DNA of 64,000 nucleotides from Penicillium oxalicum (Eukaryota > Ascomycota > Eurotiomycetes > Eurotiales > Aspergillaceae), in assembly GCF_001723175.1 (NCBI RefSeq), contig NC_064654.1, forward strand, positions 3,162,001-3,226,000, written 5' to 3'. Below are positions 1 through 11,259 of the stretch, in pieces. How positions within the stretch are numbered: the stretch's first letter is position 1; the number at the start of each line of letters is the position of its first letter. The position numbers and the translations under genes are program-made. Under the pieces are notes generated by a model. It made no database searches. It saw only the letters and a program-made list of their open reading frames with translations, and was not told the DNA's origin.

Positions 1-612
1 TCCCTAACAAGGTCAAGGTGTCTGGATATCTGCTCAAGGCGATCTGTATTCTGAAGCACCCCGTCGACAAGACCGACGGCAGCGACTCCTTGCAGTTGAT
101 TATTCCTCAATCTCAGATCGGCCGCAAGCACGGTGAGTCGCGTGAATTGGTCTGTGGTGCCCTTGTATTGGAATTAGACTGACTCTTCGACTAGACATCT
201 ACATCGCCGTCGTCTCGTCTGCCCACAACGTCTGCCCCAAGGGGTATTATATCGCCATTGTCTCCACCATTGCTGAGAACGACGCCAACCACCATCTCGA
301 GCTTGAGCCTGGATTTGAGCGTCTCGGCGCCATTGAGGAGAAGTTCATGGGACCACCCATTCCGATCTACGAACCTCTGGAGAGCGGCGAGAAGGATAAC
401 ATTTTCATTTCCAAGAGCTACGACTCAACATCCCACTTTGAGACTACCACCAGTAAGTTTGGCCACCCTGCGTTCTTGGGCCCGCACCATTCTGAAGATG
501 CTGACTTTGCTCTACTTGATCAGATGATATCCGGGATCTGTACCGTCGTGCCGCGGGTGAGGAGCTCAAGGTGGAAGGTCTTCGTGAGGGGCAACAGCTT
601 GCCCAGGAGTAA
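1..612 (+). CDS. gdi1: Rab GDP-dissociation inhibitor, C-terminal part (5' truncated)
   Basis: This is the 3' end of a Rab/Ypt GDP-dissociation inhibitor, the chaperone that extracts GDP-bound prenylated Rab GTPases from membranes and recycles them during vesicle transport. Exons read as 1-132, 195-452 and 524-612; both introns have GTGAGT or GTAAGT donors and AG acceptors, and the splices keep frame. The visible ~158 residues contain the family's late segments: LQLIIPQSQIGRK, then a region with GYYIAIVST and ELEPGFERLG, then IRDLYRRAAGEELK shortly before the TAA at 610-612. The N-terminal Rab-binding and FAD-fold regions lie outside the window. The gene converges with the thioesterase gene on the other strand, leaving about 430 bp between the two stop codons. 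Identification is by recognition of the conserved GDI C-terminus. Confidence 0.93.
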
Positions 613-1044
613 ACTGAATAGTGGCCAGCTTCTTTTGAAATGGTTTAATTGCTGCAATCGACAAACATCTTCTGCGATCATCTCTGGCTTGGTCCTGTTT
701 CGTCTAATTTCTCTGCTGCTTCGCCAGCTTTCTCACGCTATTCCTAGGTGCCTGTTCAGGCCGACTTCAAGGCTCCCAACCGCTGTAGCAGAATGATACC
801 TTTGTTTCCCCTTTTTCTTTTTCTTGTAGCCTACGCGCCATAGAAGGATGGATGCATACGGTGGAGGTTGAGTGGTCTGCGACCAGTAAGCTGACCAGGC
901 ACGAACAAGCATTGACTCTATATCTACCTGGTCAATGCAGAGGAAACCACAAGGAACGATCTTCTATTCTACCTACTTGCTAGGATCAAACGGCCGCATC
1001 TGCTTTCATTTCCAGGGCGTATCGAGAGGTCCCGGTTCATGCAA
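613..1044. other. Convergent intergenic spacer between gdi1 and thioesterase gene
   Basis: About 430 bp between two converging stop codons, presumably holding both 3' UTRs. The first part after gdi1 is T-rich (around 800-830), as expected near a polyadenylation region. I see no gene or RNA here. Confidence 0.7.
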
Positions 1045-1692
1045 TCAAATTCGCTGGTTCATCTCCGGGTCGGTGTTTGCTTTCCCATGCTCCCCCACCA
1101 CACATACATCTCCAGTATTCGCTCTCTGGATCTCTGCCCGGAGGAGCGCCAGACGCTTGCCAACATGAATCACCTCACAAACGACTCTGATCTCCGTTCC
1201 TGTCGGTACGGGCCGAAGCCAGGTGACGTTGAGGTTGCGACTCACGCCCCCCATTGTGAATTTCCCTGGCTCCGAGACACCTCGCAAGATAATCGTCGAC
1301 AGGGTGTCGATGAGCGTCGCGGCACACCCTCCATGAAGAGTGCCCAGGGCATTGCTCATTTCTGGGGTCACGTTGATCAGAAAGGAGACTTTCGCAGGCG
1401 GACCGCGGGTTGCGGACTCGAAGCGGAGGTTCGAGTCGGAGGCACAGACATCCCAATTCTAATGATTCAACCATCAGCACGCTTTCTTGTGCCCAAAAAG
1501 TATTGTGAAGTCCCGCATCCCCAAGGGGGGGAAAGCTTCTAGATTAATAGGCTCATTATGCGCCAGCTTATCGAGGGTACTCAACAGCAAGATACATACC
1601 TCTCCGGAACCCACTCCGTCGCAGCATTCGTAGACAAACTCCTCGAACTCGCTCAGCTTGCGCGCTGGTCTTTGAATTCCTTCGTTCGGCAT
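1045..1692 (-). CDS. Hotdog-fold acyl-CoA thioesterase (THEM2/PaaI type)
   Basis: A two-exon minus-strand gene: exon 1 at 1692-1600 and exon 2 at 1458-1045, joined in phase 0 across a 141-nt intron (GTATGT donor, CATTAG acceptor). The product is 168 residues, the normal size of single-hotdog thioesterases. After a helical N-terminus (residues ~10-31) comes the hotdog core with NVTPEMSNALGTLHGG; the HGG at about 73-75 is the typical THEM2/PaaI active-site segment, followed by the long helix AATLIDTLST and the strands FTMGGVSRNLNVTWLRP. Family members hydrolyse acyl-CoA or aryl-CoA thioesters; which substrate is used here cannot be told. The ATG at 1692 was chosen because it opens the conserved helix without an upstream in-frame methionine of similar quality. 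The intron is a little long for this genome, so the first splice is less certain than the domain call. Confidence 0.82.
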
Positions 1693-2770
1693 TGTGAGAA
1701 TGGTATCTTGATTTCCTGGGGGTTCAGGTGCGCCAAAAAGATAGGATTGGATCAGTTGACAAGTATTCAAAGGACCGCGAGTGAAGTCCGCTGTGTCCCT
1801 GCGAGTTGGTGATCTGGAACTCTTCTCCACACTGGCACACTCGGGAACACTTGTGCCTCGGCTGATCGCCCGGTATCATATCCAGAACGCCGAAATGCAT
1901 GGTTCCTGTGTTTGACACTTCCACTTCGCCGGCACACAGCTCTGAAAACGTATAGGTCACCAGACTCATGCATGACCGAATAAAGTTTAATCCCAGATGT
2001 CCGTCTATCTTGAGCGACTCATGGTTGCTAGGTCAGCAAAGCCATTTGGCCAAGGTCAATAGATGTCCAACGCCCGCCCGAGCGGACATACGGGTACTTT
2101 ATTCTGCAAGACGATGGACCGACAGAAAAGCGGGAAAGCGGGTACCGATGTGTATTGCGGTAGGTGCTGATGATGGCCTACCCCTCGAAATTCGGGCAGG
2201 GCAGATCGATCGCTCAATTTCTGGTTTCGTTCCTGGTATCCGCATTTCCAGAAAGAATGAGACATCATATTGGAGAGTTGCATCGACCTGATCGTTTGAA
2301 CGGTCACCGCCTGGAGAGCTTCCCCAGCCCGGCGAAGTCGAATCGACATCCATCGCGTGGAATATTGTGGCCTGAGGCGCTCAAGTTGCACATGGTCGCT
2401 TTGCTCCCGAGTCTGTCAACAAAAACATCAATTCTGCAATTGACATGGTCAATCCAGCTCGCATCGTTTCACTTTGTCGAAATAAGATCTTCAAATGCGA
2501 GCGCATCAGCCTGGTTCCCTTATGAGCTGACTCTCGGTTGGACTTTTGCATCTAGCCAAGCGCCGGAAGATCGGTGCTTTCCATCGCATACTTGACCCTT
2601 CAAACCTACAGTCGACGAGATAGACGCCCAGGCATTTGAAGAAAACGCACGCGCAATTCGACCCTCTATCGTGCCACATAGAGTCAAGGGGGGAAAACAA
2701 CAGAATACATTGAGAGAGTAATCTCTCCTGCAGACCACGACTTTTGAACAAACAGCCGGACACCTCAAAC
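1693..2770. other. Divergent promoter region, thioesterase gene and orc4
   Basis: About 1.08 kb between two divergently transcribed starts. It should contain both promoters and 5' UTRs. Open frames on either strand here lack recognisable motifs and look like chance. No RNA gene seen. Confidence 0.6.
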
Positions 2771-4977
2771 ATGAAAGATCCTCGAGCTACGAAGCGAAGG
2801 AGGGTCTCCGAACAGTCTCCCGAAGACGATGATGGAGATGTGACGATGGAAGACACTGGTGACCTCAACTCTGCGGCATCCTCTCCCGAGCAAGATGCGG
2901 ATTCGGAAGAAGACCAGGATTACAGCGGGTCTCCAAAAGGAACCTCGCGCGACCAGAGTGCTCGTCGCGGTAAAAGCGATGTGCCTGACGGGTTGAGGGA
3001 GGATGGAGTCGAGACACCTAGAAGCACGCGAACCAGTGGACGGCAGCGCAGACCACCACAACGCTTCGAAGACGTTCAAACACCAACCTCGACTCGAACT
3101 CGAAAAACGACCGCCACCCCGCGAAGCACCCGCCGCACTAAAAGTGTACAAAAGCCCCGGCCAGAGTCGGTCGAGACCTCCGAGATGGAAATCGATGTAA
3201 AACCCGAAAAGCCCACCGTTTCTGTTGCTAGGACGAGGTCTCGGAAGGGGCCGGCCAAGGCCAAGCCGCAGAGTGAGGAAGGAAGCATGGCTGAAGAACC
3301 CACGAGGGATCCTTCGCCGTCCTTGGAAGCAGATAATGGTGGCATTGATGATTTGTTGGACATGCAATTACAACACGATATTACCGCAAATACAGAACCG
3401 CAAGAACTTGACGAGACGGCCGAACCTCTTCCTGACTATGCGGAGAGATTCCAGGCGCTTTGTCAGTCCGGCTTGCAGGAGCCGCTTTGCGTTCTCACTG
3501 ACGCTGTTCTCGGCAAGATCACTGGAAAGAGGCGGATGCCCCTCAAGGGCCTCGAGGGTGAATACGCCAAGGTCCATCACCTCGTTGAACAAACCGTCAC
3601 TGTGGGTGAGGGTAACTCGATGCTTCTTCTTGGCTCACGTGGCTGTGGCAAGACGGCGATTGTCGAAACGGTTATCTCGTCTCTATCGAAGGATCATGGC
3701 AATGACTTCCATGTCGTTCGGCTGAATGGGTTTTTCCACACGGACGACCGTCTTGCTTTACGAGAGATGTGGCGGCAGCTTGGTCGTGAGACGCATACAG
3801 AAGACGACGCTGCCAAGGTCAGCTCTTACGCCGACACCATGGCCACCTTGTTGGCTTTGTTGTCTCACCCGGAAGAGCTGTTCGGGGTTGGTAACGGTGA
3901 TAAAGTCACTGCTGCCAAGTCGGTTGTCATCCTTCTGGATGAGTTTGATCTGTTCGTGACCCATCCTCGACAAACCTTATTGTATAATCTCTTCGATATA
4001 GCCCAGGCGCGAAAGGCTCCTATCGCAGTCATCGGCCTCACCACCAAAGTGGACGTGACGGAGATGTTGGAAAAGCGTGTCAAAAGTCGTTTCAGCCACC
4101 GATATGTCTATATTCCGTTGCCAAGGAACTTTGAGGCTTTTGCGGAGATTTGCTTGGCAAGCTTAAATCTGGATGAGGATGAGGTTGAAGAGCTTGCGGA
4201 CAACCTTGGCTCCCAGCGCTCAATTATGGACTCGGCTGGCTGGAACACTCTGGTCCATGGATGGAGGGAGTACTTGCAGGTGAGCATCCTACTGACGCAG
4301 GCTGTTCTATTAAACTTCCCACTAACCATGAGACCTTCGTTCTCCTATTCTAGGGACTGTTCAACGACACGGAATTCCAACACCACCTAAAGAAAATTTA
4401 TCATCAAACAAAGTCAGTCAAGGAGTTCCTCACGAGCGCGCTTCTTCCCATCAGCAACCTGCGCCTCGGTGCAGGACTCATCCAAGATCCAAACTTCCAC
4501 ATCCCTGCGCCCAGAAACTTTGTCACCGAGTCCCTGGCATGTCCAGATCCTGCTCCGCTTCCATTCTCGACCTCGACAACTGCATCGTTCAGTCCTTCTT
4601 CCCTCCCACTCGCTCTTCTTCTGGCAGCGACTCGGCTCTCCGCGCTCTTCGATCCCAGCAATGACAGCCTCCCGGGCCAAGTGGTCGGCCCCCTGGCTCT
4701 ATCATTTCCCGCCGCGTACGCCGAGTACGTGCGGCTGCTCACATCGGCGAAAACTTCTGCATCGGTGTCAGGTGCGGCAGCGACGCCTGGTCGTGTATGG
4801 GGCCGGGATGTGGCACGAGAGTCCTGGGAGAAGCTCGTCACCTGGGGCCTCGTCACGCCCGTGGGAAGTGGCAATGGCACGGCCGATGGACAGATGTTCC
4901 GTGCAGAGATCAGCTTTGAGGAGGTCGTGGAAATGGCAGGCACAGGAAGCTCTCTGGGTCAATGGTGGAGGGAATAA
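2771..4977 (+). CDS. orc4: Origin recognition complex subunit 4 (AAA+ ATPase)
   Basis: Subunit 4 of the origin recognition complex, the nuclear AAA+ machine that marks replication origins and loads MCM helicase. Exons 2771-4279 and 4354-4977, joined in phase 0 across a 74-nt intron (GTGAGC donor, TTCTAG acceptor); 710 residues. The ATG at 2771 is the first in frame; an in-frame TTG lies at 2744. Residues 1-220 are acidic and disordered, with basic KRRR, SGRQRRPPQR and RTRK patches resembling AT-hook-like DNA contacts. The AAA+ domain has Walker A GSRGCGKT at 288-295 and Walker B LLDEFD at 388-393, then the sensor-1 region (AVIGLTTKVDV) and KRVKSRFSHR, the conserved arginine-rich ORC4 motif. 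The second exon carries the winged-helix C-terminus, ending in QWWRE. Yeast Orc4 is 529 aa; filamentous fungal forms have this longer N-terminal tail. Confidence 0.93.
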
Positions 4978-7900
4978 GGTCATATTTCTTGGCTATAATT
5001 TACTACTGTATGGGGTATTGCCTCAGCTTTGTCAACCCGCCAATCTAGTGTACATCATGAACTACGTGCGTCGCAATGAAATCTATCCCCGAGTCTATTA
5101 ATTCCCTACTTTGTCCTGGATACCGCACTCGAAAAAAAAACCGGTCTACCACTCTTCCAGGCGCTCGCTCTTCTTGGAGCGTGTTGCTCACCTACATCAA
5201 TTCCATAGGAGTCGGAGCTCCCACGCTCCGCAAACACGTGAACATATCATTTGGAGATTCGGGTCTGAGATATATCAAGTTCCTGCCGATGCCTCGCTTT
5301 CTCGACGTTGAAACTCGCCGTCGTGATTTATGTGGGTATCAAACATGTTCAATCTCCAGGCTGGATTAGACCGTCTTCCCAGCGGGGTGCTTCAATGACA
5401 AGAGTGTGGCACCTCCAGTCACCTCGTCGGTCCTTTCAAGTCTGACGTTCCTTCCGAACGTGTACGTGTAGGTTAGATTAGTTTCAGGTTATTCAGGTTG
5501 TGCACTCCAGTTGGAGGTTTGTTTATTCCTTGGCAGATGAAAGGGTATGCATCACCCGCTGTATGCCGACATGGGTGAAATGGGCAAGTGATCTGGACTT
5601 TTGAGATCGCACTGGACGACCTCTTTCAATATTCCTCTTCTTTAACTTTTGCCAATCTCGAAAAGCATCCGGTTGAACCGAGGACCCAAGACAGGCTCGG
5701 CTCGGAGGCAGAAATACTCTCTACCATGCCACGCATAGGCAGCTCTTCGAAGCAGATTCGATGAATGCTGCCCCTGTTGTCTGGAGGAACTAGACCATCC
5801 TGTCATGTAGCCAGTTACCTTTCCTGGCACGCCAAGGTTTCCTCCAGATATCCTGGTTCAAAACAAAACAGAGAGAAAACAAATCACCAAGAAAAAAAAA
5901 ACAAAAAAGCAAACTGATACACAAAGCAAATGGCGAAATCCCAGTCCCTCACTGCCGACATAAGTACCGAAACATCCCCAAAAGGCTGGATTGCTTTGGC
6001 CATCTAGCCAAATGACCCCCTCTCTCCTCGCAGCCTGGAGGCAGCAGAAACGCGACGATGCACGAGTTGATTGGCCCACCCCGATATGCATGCACACGCC
6101 ATGTACGCGTGCTGCCTCAGCCATGTGTCCCCATGTGCTCACAGATTGACAAGTCACGCACGGCTTATTTCTCCTACAAACGACCGGAAGAGGGAGAAGC
6201 CCGGGATACGGTTGCTATGTTGTGTTTGACGCTTGGGCAGGGATCATCTCAGTCGGGTCCAACGATGCCCGAAAGGCAGTTCGTGCGATTTTCTTCGATA
6301 AATTCGAGGGAACGCCACGGCATGGTTGTCCATGTTCTTTTTTTATTGGAATTGGCATTTTCAACCCGACTACGCCAGCATCTTGTCCATCGGGAGTTCG
6401 GGAGTAGCGTGCAGATGGATCAGGACCAGGAGGAGGTCGGAGTTTCGAGCTGCATCATGATATCCCGAGTGCTGAGAGTAACATGCACATGTCCGATCAT
6501 GGAAGATCACAGGCGCTGGAGGTACCTCAGTATGTTGCTCGAGCCGTGGGATCATGATCAGCCATCCAGATGTGTCATAGACTTGCGTACAGCGTCATTT
6601 GCACCCCGTGTCGTCGGTAGGTCACGAGCAGATCAGGTGACAGACAGCCTGTCACTGGGTTGACCGCATCAGGAATTCAGCGCCCGTTTTCATGACCAAG
6701 ATACATCCATTCTCTGAGTCCTGCATCTTTTAGCATTTTAACCCTTTGATCTAGAACATGTCTCGAGACGCAAAGGGATGAAAGTCCGGGGTTCCAGCTC
6801 CGAGACGATCTCCCCCCCCCCTGGTTGAGAAAGGGGGGCCGGCGCATCGCGCGTGCGCTGCACATGGTCATGTTTCATCATCATAGAAAAGTCCGAATTG
6901 GAGAGCTTCGGCGATGGAGTGGGCCCGTCTTTTCCACGCGTTGAATGCCTGTCAGATGAGCGTCAAAGAAGCCATGGAGAATGAATCTTTCGATTCCGTT
7001 GCCGCTTCGTCTTGGGGTGCCTCGCACGCTATGCAGTCGAGCACATGGAATCTGGAGCATGGAGGACGGGTATCTGCATCTGTGCCCGACTACGCATGGG
7101 ATCGATCATCCATCCCCGATTGCCCCCCTAGGATGACGAGTCTCATGCCGACCCAGCAAGTTTTGGAAATAATGATTTCGGGTGGCAATTGCCTAGCGCA
7201 TCCGTATCTCCAAACATCCCTGAGTGTTTGGTCCGGACGTTGGGAATCCACCCAATCTGGTGGACACCTGCTTGCAGATCGACATGGCTCCCGTGGAGGA
7301 CCGGTGCGCACAGTATGGCGCGGCTTCTTGCCATGCAGAACGAGTTTTCCACGAGCCTTGCAGGGGGAGGAGAAGATGATCGCATCTGTCCTGGCCCAGG
7401 ATTCTCTGACAATGACAGAGAGCATATAGTAGCCCAGCCTGGTGTACGTCTTGGGGTCAAGCCCATCTCGATCCCCAAATCCCACTGTGGAATCACGGTT
7501 GTAGGCTTTGGAATGGGGCTGATCCATCACCGTCAACTCCGCAACTGAGGCGGCCGGGATCTCGACATGGAAAGGCTGGCGTGGCAGCTTGTTTGAATCA
7601 CCGGACTGGCTTGCTTTTTTCCTCCCCGGGCGCCTGGGCGCCAAAGTGACGGTTAGGAAGGATTCTGCACAGATGAGGGTTTCGCATTGAGACGAGCGAC
7701 GAGGTTGGATGGCACAGATGGACGATCCTCATCCTCATGCAGAGACATGAAATACTTACAACACCCCCCTTGACGATCCGATGGGATGCCCAGACAGAAT
7801 TCACCGGGATTCGAGCCACCTCTCAACACTCGCCATCACTTTCAAACCTCTGCGTGGCCATCCAAAGACGGTGTGTTTCTTTCATCCTTCTGCACGCTTC

Positions 7901-10045
7901 CGAGTAGACTGTAAGGGTGATAGAGACCGCAGACTGTAGCTAGTCTCGAAAGGGTTGGGCAGGTGCATCCATACATGCTCGTCTACACATCTACATGCTG
8001 CGCGCTTTGAGACTGCCCGGTACTGCCAAAATTCTCCAAAATGGTGGATAAGGTTACTGATCACCCGTGAAAACAAATTCATCTTGCTCGTAGACAGTAT
8101 ACCAGGCAGCATCATGTCCACACCACAGATCGATAGGGCTCGCAGTAATGTCGACACCGAGAACGGGGAACGCGCCAGTGTATCTCAATTTCCGACCTCT
8201 TGAGACTCGAGATTTGAACTGGAGTTTCCCCTTCACCAGGGTATCACTCTCTCACAGAGCTATCGAGATCGCTTCCTGCGGGATGAAAGATGTGGCGGTG
8301 TCCAAAGTCCACTCTTGATCGCCCCAATTCCCACCTGCATGAAGCCAAATTGGGACTTTGTCACCTTCGTCGTTCCGTCCTCCCCCTGCTCTGCAAGGTG
8401 ACCGAAGAAATGGCGGCTTCGATGAGCTCCTCTTTCTCGGTCAATCTCCATTGGGGGGTGTACCTCTCCTCTCTCTCAATGCACACCAGCCGGGCTTTGA
8501 TGAGGATCCTCGGAAGGGGATGACCAATGCATTGATTCCACTCCCATCCCCTCCTCCCTCCTCTCCACCTCGACACCTCGACACCTGCACTGCGCGATCC
8601 ACTCGCTCCAACTGACAGTTGACTCTGGCTTTTCTTTTTCCGAATGAGTGTCCATGTCCGTCGCCGAGAGGTCTTGGGGATGAGTGCAGGTCAGGGCAAT
8701 CTCGGAAAGTTCACGTCGTAACACAGGAGCAAAGATCCACCACAACAGCTTGTTGGGGCTGGGATCATCTCGGTCACGAGCAGCGACCGAAACCTCGAGT
8801 CAGTATCGACTCAGAGTGCTGTGCCGCTGCGGTGTGTATGTGTGTATTGGTACTAGTATCTGTGGCCTACAGAGGACAGACAGACAGAGTATTCTGTGCG
8901 CTCGCTGATGTCTGGTCAATTCTCCTTGAGACGCCAGGTCTTTTGCACATCATTGAGATGTGCAATCTATCCAAATTCATCAAGAACACCTTTTCGACGG
9001 GTTTCAGCTGGGCGATCTGAAGTGGCCAGTGTCGGAGTTTTTCGTTCTTTCTTTTCTTTTCTACTTTTAAGATAAAAATTCCAGGACGACCTTCATCTGT
9101 CCATTGGTGTACTGATCACTGTAGGCACGTCGTGAGGTTTCGTCCCCATTCCTGATACCACCGCAATCCTTCTGGCAGCTGGAGAGCTCTCGTTCTCGGA
9201 ACTCGGGAGGTTGCCGGACGAGTCCAGTAACTCCGACCAAGGAATTTCCATACTTCATTGTGCCACATGGTCGGTGAAAGTCCAACAGACCCACCATCGG
9301 CTGCAAGTCATGCTGCATCGACTGCTGGAAAGCGCCATCTCCGAAGGATTTCTTCTTCACTCACCACGAACGCTGCAGACCGCTTGTTCTGGATGGAAGA
9401 GGTACTGGGGTGTTTCCGCCCGACGAACGATTTCTCTTTTTTCATATCGTGTGGAGTCTATCTGGGAATGGAGTCATGTTTTCCAAGCAGCCAAGAGAAC
9501 TATCCCCCCTCCAAAGACAATTTCGACGCGGTACTTTCCACACGGAGTGCCCCTCTTCTTGCTCCATCTGCAGAAGAACTCCGAAATATTGCCGACTTTT
9601 CCCGTACAATTCGTGGAGATGTTGAAGGAAGAATTGGGAGACGAGTCCGAGGATTCGTTGGGAGTTCCACTGGGTCTTTGTAGAGCCATCTGAATGGGTA
9701 CGGTCTTAGTGCGTCAAGTGATACGGATTCAAATTCCCACCATCTTCCCCATTCTGATTCCAAATTGTTCCACAAGAAACCTCCCTGAAAATTCTTTCTC
9801 ATTTTCCAGTCGCAGATCATCTGCCACGTGGACAGGAAGCTTTTCTTCCCCACTCATCGGCAGGTCTTTCTCCCCGGAATGAGCCTATAAACTGGCCCAT
9901 GCCGGACACTAGGTTGTAAATATTGCCTAAACTCTGCAATTGCAGCACTAGTTGAGGTGCCATCGCGAATCAACACCAAAAAGTATCGACATGAGACAAT
10001 GTCGGAGGTCAGGTATGAATGAGACACCACGGCAGTGGAGCCAGA

Positions 10046-10059
10046 GGGGGGGGGGGGGG
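10046..10059. repeat. Poly-G run of 14
   Basis: A perfect run of 14 G. It is one of several long C/G homopolymers in the gene-poor region; a run of this length can form a G-quadruplex and is also prone to sequencing length error. Confidence 0.9.
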
Positions 10060-10239
10060 CGGTGTCAATAACCTTGTTTGTTCAAATTCATCTTCTAGAA
10101 GAAAAGCAGGCTCCTGCGTTCCGACCAGAGAGCAGATGCCGATCCAAAGAGAAATTGTTTGTAAAGAAGACGCGTAGGTGCGTGATCACCGCTCAATTCT
10201 TCGGTTTGTTGAAGTTGCATCACTGGACCCGCCCAAATG

Positions 10240-10255
10240 CCCCCCCCCCCCCCCC
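10240..10255. repeat. Poly-C run of 16
   Basis: A perfect run of 16 C, 180 bp from a 14-base G run, so the two could in principle pair as an imperfect inverted repeat. Confidence 0.9.
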
Positions 10256-11236
10256 TTCCTCCTTCTCAAAGGTCCGACGAAAGCGGCAGAACGGCTTTAG
10301 AATCACCGGCGTATGCTCTAGAAGGGTTTGGAACACAGTCCGTGTGGACGTTTCGGGTTCCTTTACTGGTTTCTTTTGTTTTCTTCCAAGGAGGATTGTG
10401 TAGCGTCGTGGGTATAGGGTAAGGCATCTTCCGCCATGGCATGTCATTGGTCCGTCCATCTGGCAATTGACCTTTGTATACTGGGCGGCGCGACCAGAAG
10501 AAGGTTGATTCCGATGCCAGTTCCACGCACCAATTGTTGATACAGAGTGCCATACCTGTTGAAGAAATCCCAGGCCTGGATGGTATCGTTTCACCCCCGG
10601 CTCCTCTACACGAAACACCATTCGTCCAGGTCTTGTGATGGATCATGATTCAGGGGAAACGATCGTCCAGCCATGTCGGATCTGAACCTTCAACCTGTAC
10701 TGTACCTAGATACCACTCCAAAAAAAGTCCGGGTCCCGTTCATGATGGGATCATAATTCCGCTGACGGTACCATGGAGATGATTGGAAAGTACAGTATTG
10801 GGGAATGGTACTGGATGGAACTCGCATTGTGTAGTGGGAAAGGGAAAAGAAAATTTTTGTTCGAGAGAGCCCCCACGCGCCCATTTTTAGGTTCATCTGC
10901 TTAAATTGGTAAGTATGCACCGTACTATCTTTGCTTAAACCTTGGTAGTGTCGAACTGCCATTTAGCCTCACTCAATTTTGTGCCATTATAAATTCTGCC
11001 TCCTTGGAAGATCCCCACGTCTCTGTGTCGCTGTCTGCCATGGACATTACTCAGTACATACATCACCTTTCGGGTCTTGTTTTTCAGTCATAATGGCGTA
11101 TCGGAACAGTTGACCGCTTATGACCACGCTAGTCAGCCTGTACCGCAGAGAATGTCCAAAGAGAAAAGCCTTGCATCCAACGGAAACTGCACATCGAGCA
11201 GCCACAACCATAGAAAGACTTCGAACCCAATTCCCG

Positions 11237-11259
11237 CCCCCCCCCCCCCCTTTTTTTTT
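11237..11259. repeat. Poly-C then poly-T tract
   Basis: About 14 C followed directly by 9 T, a strongly strand-asymmetric polypyrimidine tract. No gene is seen on either side. Confidence 0.85.

Noticed and set aside
2744..2770. Upstream start for orc4 at 2744
   Set aside because: The codon at 2744 is TTG; the first in-frame ATG is 2771.
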